Assembly (NCBI GenBank): GCA_015068395.1
Contig: SVKP01000115.1
Span: 1-64,000, forward strand
Length of the DNA: 64,000 bases
Direction of reading: 5' to 3'
DNA from: Oscillospiraceae bacterium
GTDB lineage: Bacteria > Bacillota > Clostridia > Oscillospirales > Oscillospiraceae
This document shows positions 1 to 6,976 of the stretch, piece after piece (positions within the stretch are counted from its first letter, which is position 1; the number at the start of each line of letters is the position of its first letter). Under the pieces are notes generated by a model. That model was not told where the DNA came from, made no database searches, and worked only from the letters and a program-made list of their open reading frames with translations. The position numbers were made by a program, and so were the translations under genes.

Positions 1-40
1 CCTGCATCCCCGCCTTTCCAATCTCATTATACCACAAATT

Positions 41-82
41 AAGGCACTATGCACCCTTTTCGGCGCATAATGCCTTATTTTG
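41..82 (+). terminator. Stem-loop, probable terminator of an upstream gene
   Basis: Arms AAGGCACTATGC and GCATAATGCCTT pair with one mismatch and are followed by a short T-rich stretch. It probably ends a transcript entering from the left edge. Some T-richness on the other side makes it possibly bidirectional. Confidence 0.5.
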
Positions 83-91
83 TCTACAGTC

Positions 92-123
92 TGCGGCGAA
101 GGATTGACCTTCGCCGCATTTTT
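92..123 (+). terminator. Rho-independent terminator just upstream of hflX
   Basis: A perfect 11-bp stem (TGCGGCGAAGG / CCTTCGCCGCA) with a 5-nt loop is followed by five T. It lies only 35 bp before the hflX start. It therefore either ends the upstream unit or acts as an attenuator in an hflX leader. Confidence 0.75.
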
Positions 124-158
124 GGGTATACTGGGAAAAATCAATTTTAGGAGAACGT

Positions 159-1460
159 ATGAACGAAATCACAGAGACGCCGCGCGACCGCGCAATATTG
201 GCGGGACTTTCGTCGCCGCGGCTGGATAAAAAGGAAAACGCCGACGAGAAGAGCCTTGAGGAATTGGAGGCGCTTGTCGAGACGGCGGGCGGCGTCAGCG
301 TCGGCGTTGTGCTGCAATCGCTTGCCTCGCCGAACCCGCGCACCTTCATCGGCGAGGGCAAGGTCGCGGAGATCAAGGAGCTGGTGCAGGCGCAGGAGGC
401 GACGATGGTCATTTTCGACAACGACCTCTCGCCGTCCCAGATGCGCGTACTGACCGACGAGCTGGGCGTGCAGGTGCTGGACCGCAGCGGATTGATTCTC
501 GACATCTTTGCCCAGCGGGCAAGGACGAAGGAGGGCCGTCTTCAGGTGGAGCTGGCGCAATACCAGTATTTGCTGCCGCGGCTGACCGGTATGTGGACGC
601 ACCTTGAGCGTCAGGCGGGCACGAGCGGCAAGGGGCCCATCGGCTCCAAGGGACCGGGCGAGACGCAGCTTGAGACTGACCGCCGCCACATCCACCGCAA
701 GATCGACAAGCTCAAGGAGGACCTTGAGGAGGTGCGCCGCGTGCGCGGCACCCAGCGGGAACGGCGGCAGAAAAACGAGATCCCTGTCGTCGCTATCGTG
801 GGATACACCAACGCCGGTAAATCCACGCTGCTCAACGCGTTGACGGGCTCGGACATACCCGCAAACAACCGGCTGTTCGACACGCTGGACACCACAACGC
901 GCCTGCTGACCGTCAGCGACACGCTGGACGTCGTGATCTCCGACACGGTCGGCTTTATCCGCAAGCTGCCGCACCAGCTGGTCGAGGCGTTCAAGGCGAC
1001 GCTGGAGGAGCTGGAATACGCCGACCTGCTGCTGCATGTGATCGACGTCTCCAACCCCGAGTGGCTGGAACAGGCACAGATCGTGGACGAGCTGGTCGAG
1101 GAGCTCGGTGCCTCGTCGATCCCGTGCCTGCGCGTCTACAACAAGTCCGACCTCTTCTTTGGGGACATCCGCCCGCACGGCGAAATGGCGGTGAGCATCA
1201 GTGCCAGGACCGGCGAGGGGATTGGCGACCTGCTATCGGAGATCAACCGTATTCTTGACAAGGGAACGCGCCGCGTTGCCTTGCATATCCCGTACGATAA
1301 AGGGAATCTCCTTGACATGCTTTACCGCGAGGCAAAGGTCGAAAGCGTGGAATACAGCGAGACGATCGACGTGGAGGCGGTGGTCGATCCTAAGGCGTAC
1401 GGGCAGGTGAAGGCATACGTCGAGGGTTACAGTGAGACAAAAGAGGACGGGGAGACATGA
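159..1460 (+). CDS. hflX: Ribosome-associated GTPase HflX
   Basis: HflX is a translational GTPase that binds the 50S subunit and splits stalled or hibernating ribosomes. The 433-residue protein has the family N-terminal domain (residues about 25-190) and a G domain with all motifs visible: P-loop GYTNAGKST, DTLDTTTR in the switch region, DTVGF (G3) and NKSD (G4). The length is normal for the family. The start ATG follows an AGGAGA Shine-Dalgarno site 4 nt upstream. The stop overlaps the start of the next gene by 4 bp (ATGA), so the two are probably translationally coupled. Confidence 0.96.
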   Translation: MNEITETPRDRAILAGLSSPRLDKKENADEKSLEELEALVETAGGVSVGVVLQSLASPNPRTFIGEGKVAEIKELVQAQEATMVIFDNDLSPSQMRVLTDELGVQVLDRSGLILDIFAQRARTKEGRLQVELAQYQYLLPRLTGMWTHLERQAGTSGKGPIGSKGPGETQLETDRRHIHRKIDKLKEDLEEVRRVRGTQRERRQKNEIPVVAIVGYTNAGKSTLLNALTGSDIPANNRLFDTLDTTTRLLTVSDTLDVVISDTVGFIRKLPHQLVEAFKATLEELEYADLLLHVIDVSNPEWLEQAQIVDELVEELGASSIPCLRVYNKSDLFFGDIRPHGEMAVSISARTGEGIGDLLSEINRILDKGTRRVALHIPYDKGNLLDMLYREAKVESVEYSETIDVEAVVDPKAYGQVKAYVEGYSETKEDGET

Positions 1461-2089
1461 GCGAAACATATTTTGTCCCCTGCGAGGAGTCGGAGACCGA
1501 GTTTACCGAGAAGCGCTCGCGCTTTATCGGGCATTTGAAGCGCGTTGAGACCGAGGCGGACGCCCGCGCGTATATCGAGCAGATGAAAAAGAAATACTAT
1601 GACGCACGGCACAATTGCTGGTGCTATGTGCTCCACGAGGGCGGCGTCGTGCGCTATGGGGACGACGGCGAGCCGCAGGGTACGGCGGGCCAGCCGATGC
1701 TGAACGTGCTCCAGCGCGAGGGCGTGGAGAACGCGGTCTGCGTTGTGACCCGGTATTTCGGCGGCGTGTTGCTCGGCGCGGGCGGGCTGACGCGGGCGTA
1801 CAGCAAAAGCGCCAAGGATGCGCTGGACGCCGCGGGCAAGGCGCCCATGGCGCTGTGGTCGCGGCTGCGCGTCAACGTGCCGTACCCGCTGTTTGAACGG
1901 CTGGGACGCTTGATCGAGGCGCACGGCGGCGTGACAGAGGGCAGCGACTACGGCGCGGACGTGTCGGTGACGCTCCGACTGCCGAAGGAGGGCGTTTCCG
2001 CTTTCTCCGCCGGGCTCACGGAGCTTTCCAACGGCGCGATCTCGCCGGAGGAGTTGGGCGAGGTCTTTTTGCCCGGCAAAAAAATTTGA
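1457..2089 (+). CDS. yigZ: YigZ/IMPACT family protein
   Basis: This 210-residue protein matches the YigZ (UPF0029/IMPACT) family by its N-terminal segment RSRFIGHL, the central GDDGEPQGTAGQP motif and VVTRYFGGVLLGAGGLTRAY. A C-terminal ferredoxin-like half follows. Bacterial members have no firmly established reaction. The eukaryotic relative IMPACT regulates GCN2 signalling on ribosomes, which fits the partnership with hflX. It starts inside the hflX stop (ATGA overlap), so it is probably the second gene of a two-gene operon. Confidence 0.9.
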   Translation: MSETYFVPCEESETEFTEKRSRFIGHLKRVETEADARAYIEQMKKKYYDARHNCWCYVLHEGGVVRYGDDGEPQGTAGQPMLNVLQREGVENAVCVVTRYFGGVLLGAGGLTRAYSKSAKDALDAAGKAPMALWSRLRVNVPYPLFERLGRLIEAHGGVTEGSDYGADVSVTLRLPKEGVSAFSAGLTELSNGAISPEELGEVFLPGKKI

Positions 2090-2108
2090 GGATTCAGGAA
2101 TTTTCTGC

Positions 2109-2137
2109 TTGACAATAATACATGCTCTGCGTATAAT
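2109..2137 (+). promoter_or_regulatory. Sigma-A promoter of tRNA-Pro
   Basis: Consensus TTGACA and TATAAT boxes are separated by exactly 17 bp. They lie 23 bp upstream of the tRNA, so the tRNA is independently transcribed. Confidence 0.9.
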
Positions 2138-2160
2138 ATCCATGTTGCGCGTATTGCGCA

Positions 2161-2237
2161 TCCGGGTGTAGCGCAGCTGGTAGCGCGCTTGGTTCGGGAC
2201 CAAGAGGCCGTGGGTTCGAATCCCGCCACTCGGACCA
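2161..2237 (+). tRNA. tRNA-Pro(CGG)
   Basis: Acceptor strands TCCGGGT and ACTCGGA pair, and CCA is encoded. The anticodon arm is CTTGG-TTCGGGA-CCAAG, giving anticodon CGG, which reads the proline codon CCG. The T-arm GGTTCGAATCC is canonical. It is flanked by its own promoter and terminator. Confidence 0.96.
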
Positions 2238-2240
2238 ATA

Positions 2241-2276
2241 ATAAAACGACGTCGAAAGACGTCGTTTTATTTTTTT
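2241..2276 (+). terminator. Terminator of tRNA-Pro
   Basis: A perfect 13-bp stem (ATAAAACGACGTC / GACGTCGTTTTAT) with a GAAA loop is followed by a run of T. It starts 4 bp after the tRNA CCA. Confidence 0.92.
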
Positions 2277-2424
2277 CAACCGTTGCGGTAATAGGCTTCG
2301 CGCCTAAATTCCGTAAAAATGCTAACATACGTCGGCAAACATCGTGCAATATTAATATCTAAATTGCATGACAATGCATGACTTTTTAATTGTTATGATT
2401 TCAAGCGCTGTTCCTATTTGTGCC

Positions 2425-2454
2425 TTGAAAAATCCAGACGAAATCTGTTATAAT
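2425..2454 (+). promoter_or_regulatory. Sigma-A promoter for the SLH-HAD-PheC-like gene
   Basis: TTGAAA and TATAAT are separated by 18 bp. The predicted transcript has a leader of about 135 nt before the ATG at 2598. The stretch 2277-2424 before it shows no gene. Confidence 0.75.
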
Positions 2455-2465
2455 ATCTTATCAAA

Positions 2466-2531
2466 ACTTCGGAAACTGTCGACGGGAGCTGTGCCGGAGC
2501 GCCGGTACAGTAGGAGCTTTCCGGAGGAAGT
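2466..2531 (+). promoter_or_regulatory. Structured 5' leader, unassigned
   Basis: Just after the predicted transcription start, the outer arms ACTTC-GGAAA and TTTCC plus GAAGT can pair and enclose a 9-bp hairpin (CTGTGCCGG / CCGGTACAG, loop AGCG). A nested closing stem around a GC-rich hairpin suggests a regulatory RNA or mRNA-stability element. I do not recognise a known riboswitch class. Confidence 0.4.
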
Positions 2532-2597
2532 ACTTGATTCAACATGAGGGACAGAGCAGAATCGCTGGCAGATAAGAAAACAGGGGGTGTCTGTAAT

Positions 2598-4844
2598 ATG
2601 AAAAAACTCAACAGTCTGGTGCTGGCTTTGGCGCTTGCCTTCGGCCTTGCCGCTCCTGCCTATGCGGCGGAAACCCATATCGCGGCGGACCCTGCCGCTC
2701 CTGTTGCGCGCTGTGAGGTGATCCAAACGCTCTATGAGCGGGAGGGGCAGCCCATGGTAATCCAATCTATCGCGTTTTCGGATGCGGCGGGCACATGGTA
2801 CGCCAACGCCGCCGCTTGGGCGAAGGGCGCGGGCGTTGCGAACGGCGACGTGGACGGACGTTTCAACGGCGAGCGCCCCGTCACACGTGCAGAGCTTGCC
2901 GTCATCCTCTATCGCTATGCCTGTTACAAGGATATGGACGGCACAGCTGTGCAGAATACGAGTCTCCAACCCTACGACGACGTCTCTGCCACACCGGCAT
3001 GGGCGATGGAGGGATTCCAATTCGTATGCGCCAATGGCATGCTTGCGGACAAGAGAGCAGACGGCCGCCTTTTGCTTGCCGCGGGTGACAGGGTCACACG
3101 CGCGGAGCTGGCGCAGGCGCTGGAGCGTCTGGACAGCATGTCAGACCCGCTTTCACTGTGGACGAACGACGCGGCGGCAAAAAATGAACTGCTTGCCTAT
3201 TTGAAGGTGGTCACGGACGAGAACAGCAAAGATTTTATTCCCGTGAAGGACCGCATCGCCGTTTTCGATCTGGACGGTACACTCTTCTGCGAGACTGATC
3301 CCAACTACTTCGATTATACGCTCCTCAAGTACCGCGTACTGGAGGACCCCAACTACAGGGACAAGGCGTCCGACTTTGAAAAAGAGGTCGCAAACAAGAT
3401 CAAGGAGCAGAACGAGACGGGCAAGTCCTTCTCCGGCCTGGAGGTCGACCACGGCAAGGCGGTTGCCTCCGCGTTCGCGGGTATGACCGTTGCGGAGTTC
3501 AACGCTTATATTCAGGAATTCAAGAAGCAGTCCATGCCGAGCTATGACGGTATGCTGCGCGGCGAGGGCTGGTACAAGCCGATGCTGCAAGTGGTGGATC
3601 TCTTAAAGGCAAATGACTTTACAGTATATGTCGTCAGCGGCACCGACCGACTGATTGTCCGCGGTATTGCGTGCAACTCACCGCTCGGTATTCCCAACCG
3701 GCAGATCATCGGCTCCGACGAGACCATTGTATCCAGTAATCAGGGAGATACGGACGGGCTGAACTACGTATTTGCCGAGGGCGACGAGTTGATCCTCGGC
3801 GGCGAGTTCCTAATCAAGAACCTCAAAATGAACAAGGTCTCCGTCATCATGCAGGAGATCGGCCAGCAGCCGGTGCTTTCGTTTGGCAACAGCACAGGCG
3901 ATTCCAGCATGGCGGAGTATGTGACCAGCGGTAATCCCTATCAGAGCCTTGCGTTCATGCTTTGCTGCGACGATACTGTGCGCGAGAACGGCAATGAGAC
4001 GAAGGCGCAGAAGATGTTCGATCTCTGCGAGGAGTTCGGCTGGGTGCCGGTCTCCATGAAGAACGACTGGACGACCATCTATGGTGACGGCGTGACCTAT
4101 CTGGGCAGCACCGTTTCGGAGATCAAGGCAAGCGGCGTCCTGCGCGTCGGTGCGACGGGGGACTACCGCCCCATGTCCTTCCGCGACCCGGAGACAGGAA
4201 TCTACTGGGGCTTCGATGCAGAGCTCGCCGAAGACCTGGCGGAAGCGCTGGGCGTGAAACTTGAATATGTGCCGACCACATGGCCGACGCTGATGGCGGA
4301 TACGCTTGCCGGAAAGTTTGACCTCGCGATCTGCGGCATCACTGTGACCGACGCCCGCAGAGAACAGGCGCTTATGTCAGACGGATATCTCGGCAACGGG
4401 AAAACCGTCCTTTGCCGTGCGGAGGACGCGGGAAAGTACACCAGTCTGGAGGCAATCAACCGCCCGGAGGTTACGGTGATGGAGAACCCAGGCGGCCTGA
4501 ACGAGAAATTTGCCAGAGAAAGCCTGCCAAACGCTGTGCTGGTCATTCACGACGTCAACGAGGAGATCCCCGGACTCGTGGCGTCCGGCGAAGCAGACGT
4601 GATGATTACCGAGATCCTCGAGGCTGGCTGGTATGTCGGACAGGACAGCCGTCTTGCGGCGCCGCTGATTCACGAACCCTTTACGCAGGGACAGTTGGGC
4701 GTCCTGATGCCGAAGGGAAGCGAGGCGCTTGCGAATTACGTCAATGCATTTCTGGCAAAGGAGAAGGCGTCGGGCAGAATCGACGAGCTGGCGGATGAGT
4801 ACATTTACCGGTTCATTGACGCCAGCGCGGACGCGGCGGCATAA
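2598..4844 (+). CDS. Secreted SLH / HAD phosphatase / PheC-like solute-binding fusion
   Basis: The 748-residue protein begins with a clear signal peptide ending in AYA. Residues about 25-180 are SLH-like (cell-wall anchoring). Residues about 210-490 are a HAD phosphatase, with FDLDGT nucleophile motif, VVSGTD and GNSTGDSSM. Residues about 510-740 form a family-3 solute-binding domain that most resembles cyclohexadienyl dehydratase PheC (motifs TTWPTLM and NPGGLNEKFAR). PheC converts prephenate or arogenate. Whether this domain is catalytic or only binds a ligand cannot be told. The start at 2598 is chosen because an AGGGGGTG site precedes it and the signal peptide begins there; an upstream in-frame ATG at 2544 lacks both. 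Its HAD domain resembles those of the tandem HAD protein at 23.4 kb. Confidence 0.82.
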   Translation: MKKLNSLVLALALAFGLAAPAYAAETHIAADPAAPVARCEVIQTLYEREGQPMVIQSIAFSDAAGTWYANAAAWAKGAGVANGDVDGRFNGERPVTRAELAVILYRYACYKDMDGTAVQNTSLQPYDDVSATPAWAMEGFQFVCANGMLADKRADGRLLLAAGDRVTRAELAQALERLDSMSDPLSLWTNDAAAKNELLAYLKVVTDENSKDFIPVKDRIAVFDLDGTLFCETDPNYFDYTLLKYRVLEDPNYRDKASDFEKEVANKIKEQNETGKSFSGLEVDHGKAVASAFAGMTVAEFNAYIQEFKKQSMPSYDGMLRGEGWYKPMLQVVDLLKANDFTVYVVSGTDRLIVRGIACNSPLGIPNRQIIGSDETIVSSNQGDTDGLNYVFAEGDELILGGEFLIKNLKMNKVSVIMQEIGQQPVLSFGNSTGDSSMAEYVTSGNPYQSLAFMLCCDDTVRENGNETKAQKMFDLCEEFGWVPVSMKNDWTTIYGDGVTYLGSTVSEIKASGVLRVGATGDYRPMSFRDPETGIYWGFDAELAEDLAEALGVKLEYVPTTWPTLMADTLAGKFDLAICGITVTDARREQALMSDGYLGNGKTVLCRAEDAGKYTSLEAINRPEVTVMENPGGLNEKFARESLPNAVLVIHDVNEEIPGLVASGEADVMITEILEAGWYVGQDSRLAAPLIHEPFTQGQLGVLMPKGSEALANYVNAFLAKEKASGRIDELADEYIYRFIDASADAAA

Positions 4845-4908
4845 ATCATCGGCAATACGGAAAAAAACCTGGCTGAGGATAGGCTTGTCCGGGAGGCAAT
4901 GAAAGAGC

Positions 4909-6456
4909 ATGGATAAGAACGAAAAACTGCTGCAACGGGTCAGGGCAAAGAAATGGCTGCTTCCCAGCGGCTTTGCCATCCTGTGCACGATGTCGGCGGC
5001 AAGCATCGCTCTTTGCTTTCTCAGCGGGCTTTCACGGCTGGAGCCGGACTGGATATTTAATATCGCGGCTGACGTCGTGGGCATTGCAATCTGTGCCGTG
5101 CTCTTTTACGGCTGCATGAACGGCGACAAGGAAACGCAGGAGACCACATATCTGTTCGTGGCATTGCTTTCGTCCAACGCATCGGCGCTGTTTCTCGATG
5201 AATGCGCCTGGCTGGTGCAGGGCGTACCCTCGCTGCGCGTGTGGAATCTGTTGGTGAATGTATTGTTCTATCTCGTGGGCGTGAACATGGTCTACCAGTT
5301 CTGGCGCTATGCCCGTGCGGCTCTGGACATGAATGATAAGCTGATGCGCTGGGGCGCATACGCCGTCCAGATCCTGCTGGTCCCCGCTATGCTTGCGTGT
5401 TTGGCAAATCTGTTTGTCCCGCTCTATTTCTATGTGGACGAGGCCGGCGTTTACCAGCGCGCAGCGGCGTATCCCCTCAGCTACACATATTTTGTGCTAT
5501 CTATCTGCATCCTGTTCGGCGGATTGCTGCGCTCCAATGTGTCGCGGAGGCAAAAGACGGTCGTGCTCTCCTTTGTTGCGATCCCGCTTCTCAACACGGC
5601 TCTGACGTGGAACACCTTCGGCATCTCAACACAGTATGTAGCGGCGCTGGTGTCCATCGTGATGATCTACAGCCTTTTGTACTCCGAACGCAGCAAAACA
5701 CTTGCCGCGAAGGATGCGGAGCTGAATATGGCAACCGGCATCCAGGCAAATATGCTTCCTCGCATTTTCCCGCCGTTCCCGGAGCGCAAGGAGTTCGACC
5801 TCTACGCTTCCATGGACCCCGCGAAGGAGGTTGGAGGCGACTTCTACGATTTCTTCCTGACTGACGACGACCATCTCGCCATGGTAATAGCGGACGTGAG
5901 CGACAAGGGCGTGCCGGCGGCGCTCTTTATGGTCATCGCCAAAACGCTCATCAAGAACCGCGCGCAGATGGGCGGTACGCCGGCAGAGATACTGGGGGAC
6001 GTCAATGCTAAGCTGTGCGAGGGCAACGAGTCAAAGATGTTTGTGACGGCTTGGCTGGGGATTCTGGAAATCTCCTCTGGCAGGCTTACGGCGACGAACG
6101 CGGGGCATGAATACCCGCTGATTAAGCATGCGGGCGGAGCCTTTGAATTGTTTAAGGACAAGCATGGCTTTGTTCTCGGCGGCATGGATGGTATGAAATA
6201 CAAGGACTACGAGCTTGCGCTTGAGCCCGGCGCAAAGATTTTCCTATATACGGACGGCGTCCCGGAGGCATCGGACGAAACGGAAAACATGTTTGGCGTG
6301 GAGCAATTGCTTGCGGTTCTGAACAAAGAGCCAGACGCTTCGCCGCAACAGATATTGCAGAATGTCCGCTGCGCCGTGGATGAATTTGTGAAGGACGCAA
6401 AACAGTTTGACGATCTGACCATGCTGAGCATGGAATACCGGGGAACAAAGGAATAG
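4909..6456 (+). CDS. Membrane SpoIIE/RsbU-type PP2C phosphatase (first of three)
   Basis: The 515-residue protein has about seven hydrophobic segments in residues 15-260. A short linker then leads to a PP2C_SpoIIE domain (about 270-515). Metal-binding motifs are intact: KEVGGDFYDFF, IADVSDKGVPAALFM, YTDGVPEA and FDDLTML. Such enzymes dephosphorylate RsbV/SpoIIAA-type STAS proteins, freeing them to bind the anti-sigma kinase. The multi-helix N-terminus presumably senses a membrane or external signal. It is followed closely by the RsbW-like gene, as in partner-switching operons. Confidence 0.9.
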   Translation: MDKNEKLLQRVRAKKWLLPSGFAILCTMSAASIALCFLSGLSRLEPDWIFNIAADVVGIAICAVLFYGCMNGDKETQETTYLFVALLSSNASALFLDECAWLVQGVPSLRVWNLLVNVLFYLVGVNMVYQFWRYARAALDMNDKLMRWGAYAVQILLVPAMLACLANLFVPLYFYVDEAGVYQRAAAYPLSYTYFVLSICILFGGLLRSNVSRRQKTVVLSFVAIPLLNTALTWNTFGISTQYVAALVSIVMIYSLLYSERSKTLAAKDAELNMATGIQANMLPRIFPPFPERKEFDLYASMDPAKEVGGDFYDFFLTDDDHLAMVIADVSDKGVPAALFMVIAKTLIKNRAQMGGTPAEILGDVNAKLCEGNESKMFVTAWLGILEISSGRLTATNAGHEYPLIKHAGGAFELFKDKHGFVLGGMDGMKYKDYELALEPGAKIFLYTDGVPEASDETENMFGVEQLLAVLNKEPDASPQQILQNVRCAVDEFVKDAKQFDDLTMLSMEYRGTKE

Positions 6457-6550
6457 CGCACGGCTGTCAAGCGGTAATTGAAGTGTTTCGAAGGGGGAGG
6501 CAAAGATGACAGAAATGACCATTGAGGCGAAAACGGAGAATCTTGATTAG

Positions 6551-6976
6551 GTGCTTTCATTCGTAAACAGCCAACTGGAAAAGTACGATTGTTCGCCGCG
6601 CGCCCAGATGCAGCTGGAAATCGCGGTGGAGGAGCTGTTTGTCAACATTGCGCACTATGCCTACAACCCGGAGGTCGGCAGTGCCACCGTGCGCGTGGAG
6701 ATGCAGCAGGACCCGATTTCGGCGATCATCACCCTGATCGACCGCGGCGTTCCATACGATCCTCTGGCGAAGGAGGACCCGGACGTTACCCTTTCCGCGG
6801 ATGAGCGCGAAATCGGCGGTCTGGGCATTTACATGGTTAAGAAGAGCATGGACGCTGTTACCTATGAGTATAAAGACGGGCAGAACATTCTGACACTGAA
6901 AAAAAAACTTATGATGCTCTTCATTGAGGCTTGCAGCCGAAGGAAAGGCGACCGGGCGAAAAGGAGCGAAAGATGA
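6551..6976 (+). CDS. RsbW-like anti-sigma serine kinase/ATPase, 5' end interrupted by TAG
   Basis: This is a GHKL ATPase of the RsbW/SpoIIAB type, which binds a sigma factor or phosphorylates a STAS antagonist. The N-box VEELFVNIAHYAY, DRGVPYDP and GGLGIYMVKK are present. A strong ribosome site (AGGGGGAGG) and an ATG at 6506 open the same frame 15 codons upstream and encode the normal first strand (start MTEMTIEAKTENLD). Codon 15 is then TAG (6548-6550), where relatives usually carry Lys. The listed start is the GTG directly after that stop. The C-terminus runs past an A9 tract into a non-conserved extension whose stop overlaps the next ATG (ATGA). The protein may be made by reinitiation or the gene may be dead; see findings. 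Confidence 0.7.
   Translation: MLSFVNSQLEKYDCSPRAQMQLEIAVEELFVNIAHYAYNPEVGSATVRVEMQQDPISAIITLIDRGVPYDPLAKEDPDVTLSADEREIGGLGIYMVKKSMDAVTYEYKDGQNILTLKKKLMMLFIEACSRRKGDRAKRSER

Noticed and set aside
147-1178. Long minus-strand frame opposite hflX
   Set aside because: It is a shadow of the GC-rich hflX codons; composition is Arg/His/Leu-rich and no family features are seen.
2161-2237. tRNA-Pro as the prophage or element attachment site
   Set aside because: No integrase or repeated tRNA 3' end was found nearby; the prophage attaches in cotJC instead.
2094-2279. Minus-strand frame across the tRNA (SEWRDSNPRPLGPEPSALP)
   Set aside because: This is the well-known artefact of translating a tRNA-Pro antisense; no ribosome site or context supports it.
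6548-6550. Reassignment of TAG as a sense codon
   Set aside because: Other genes in the window end at TAG normally, so a local mutation is the simpler view.
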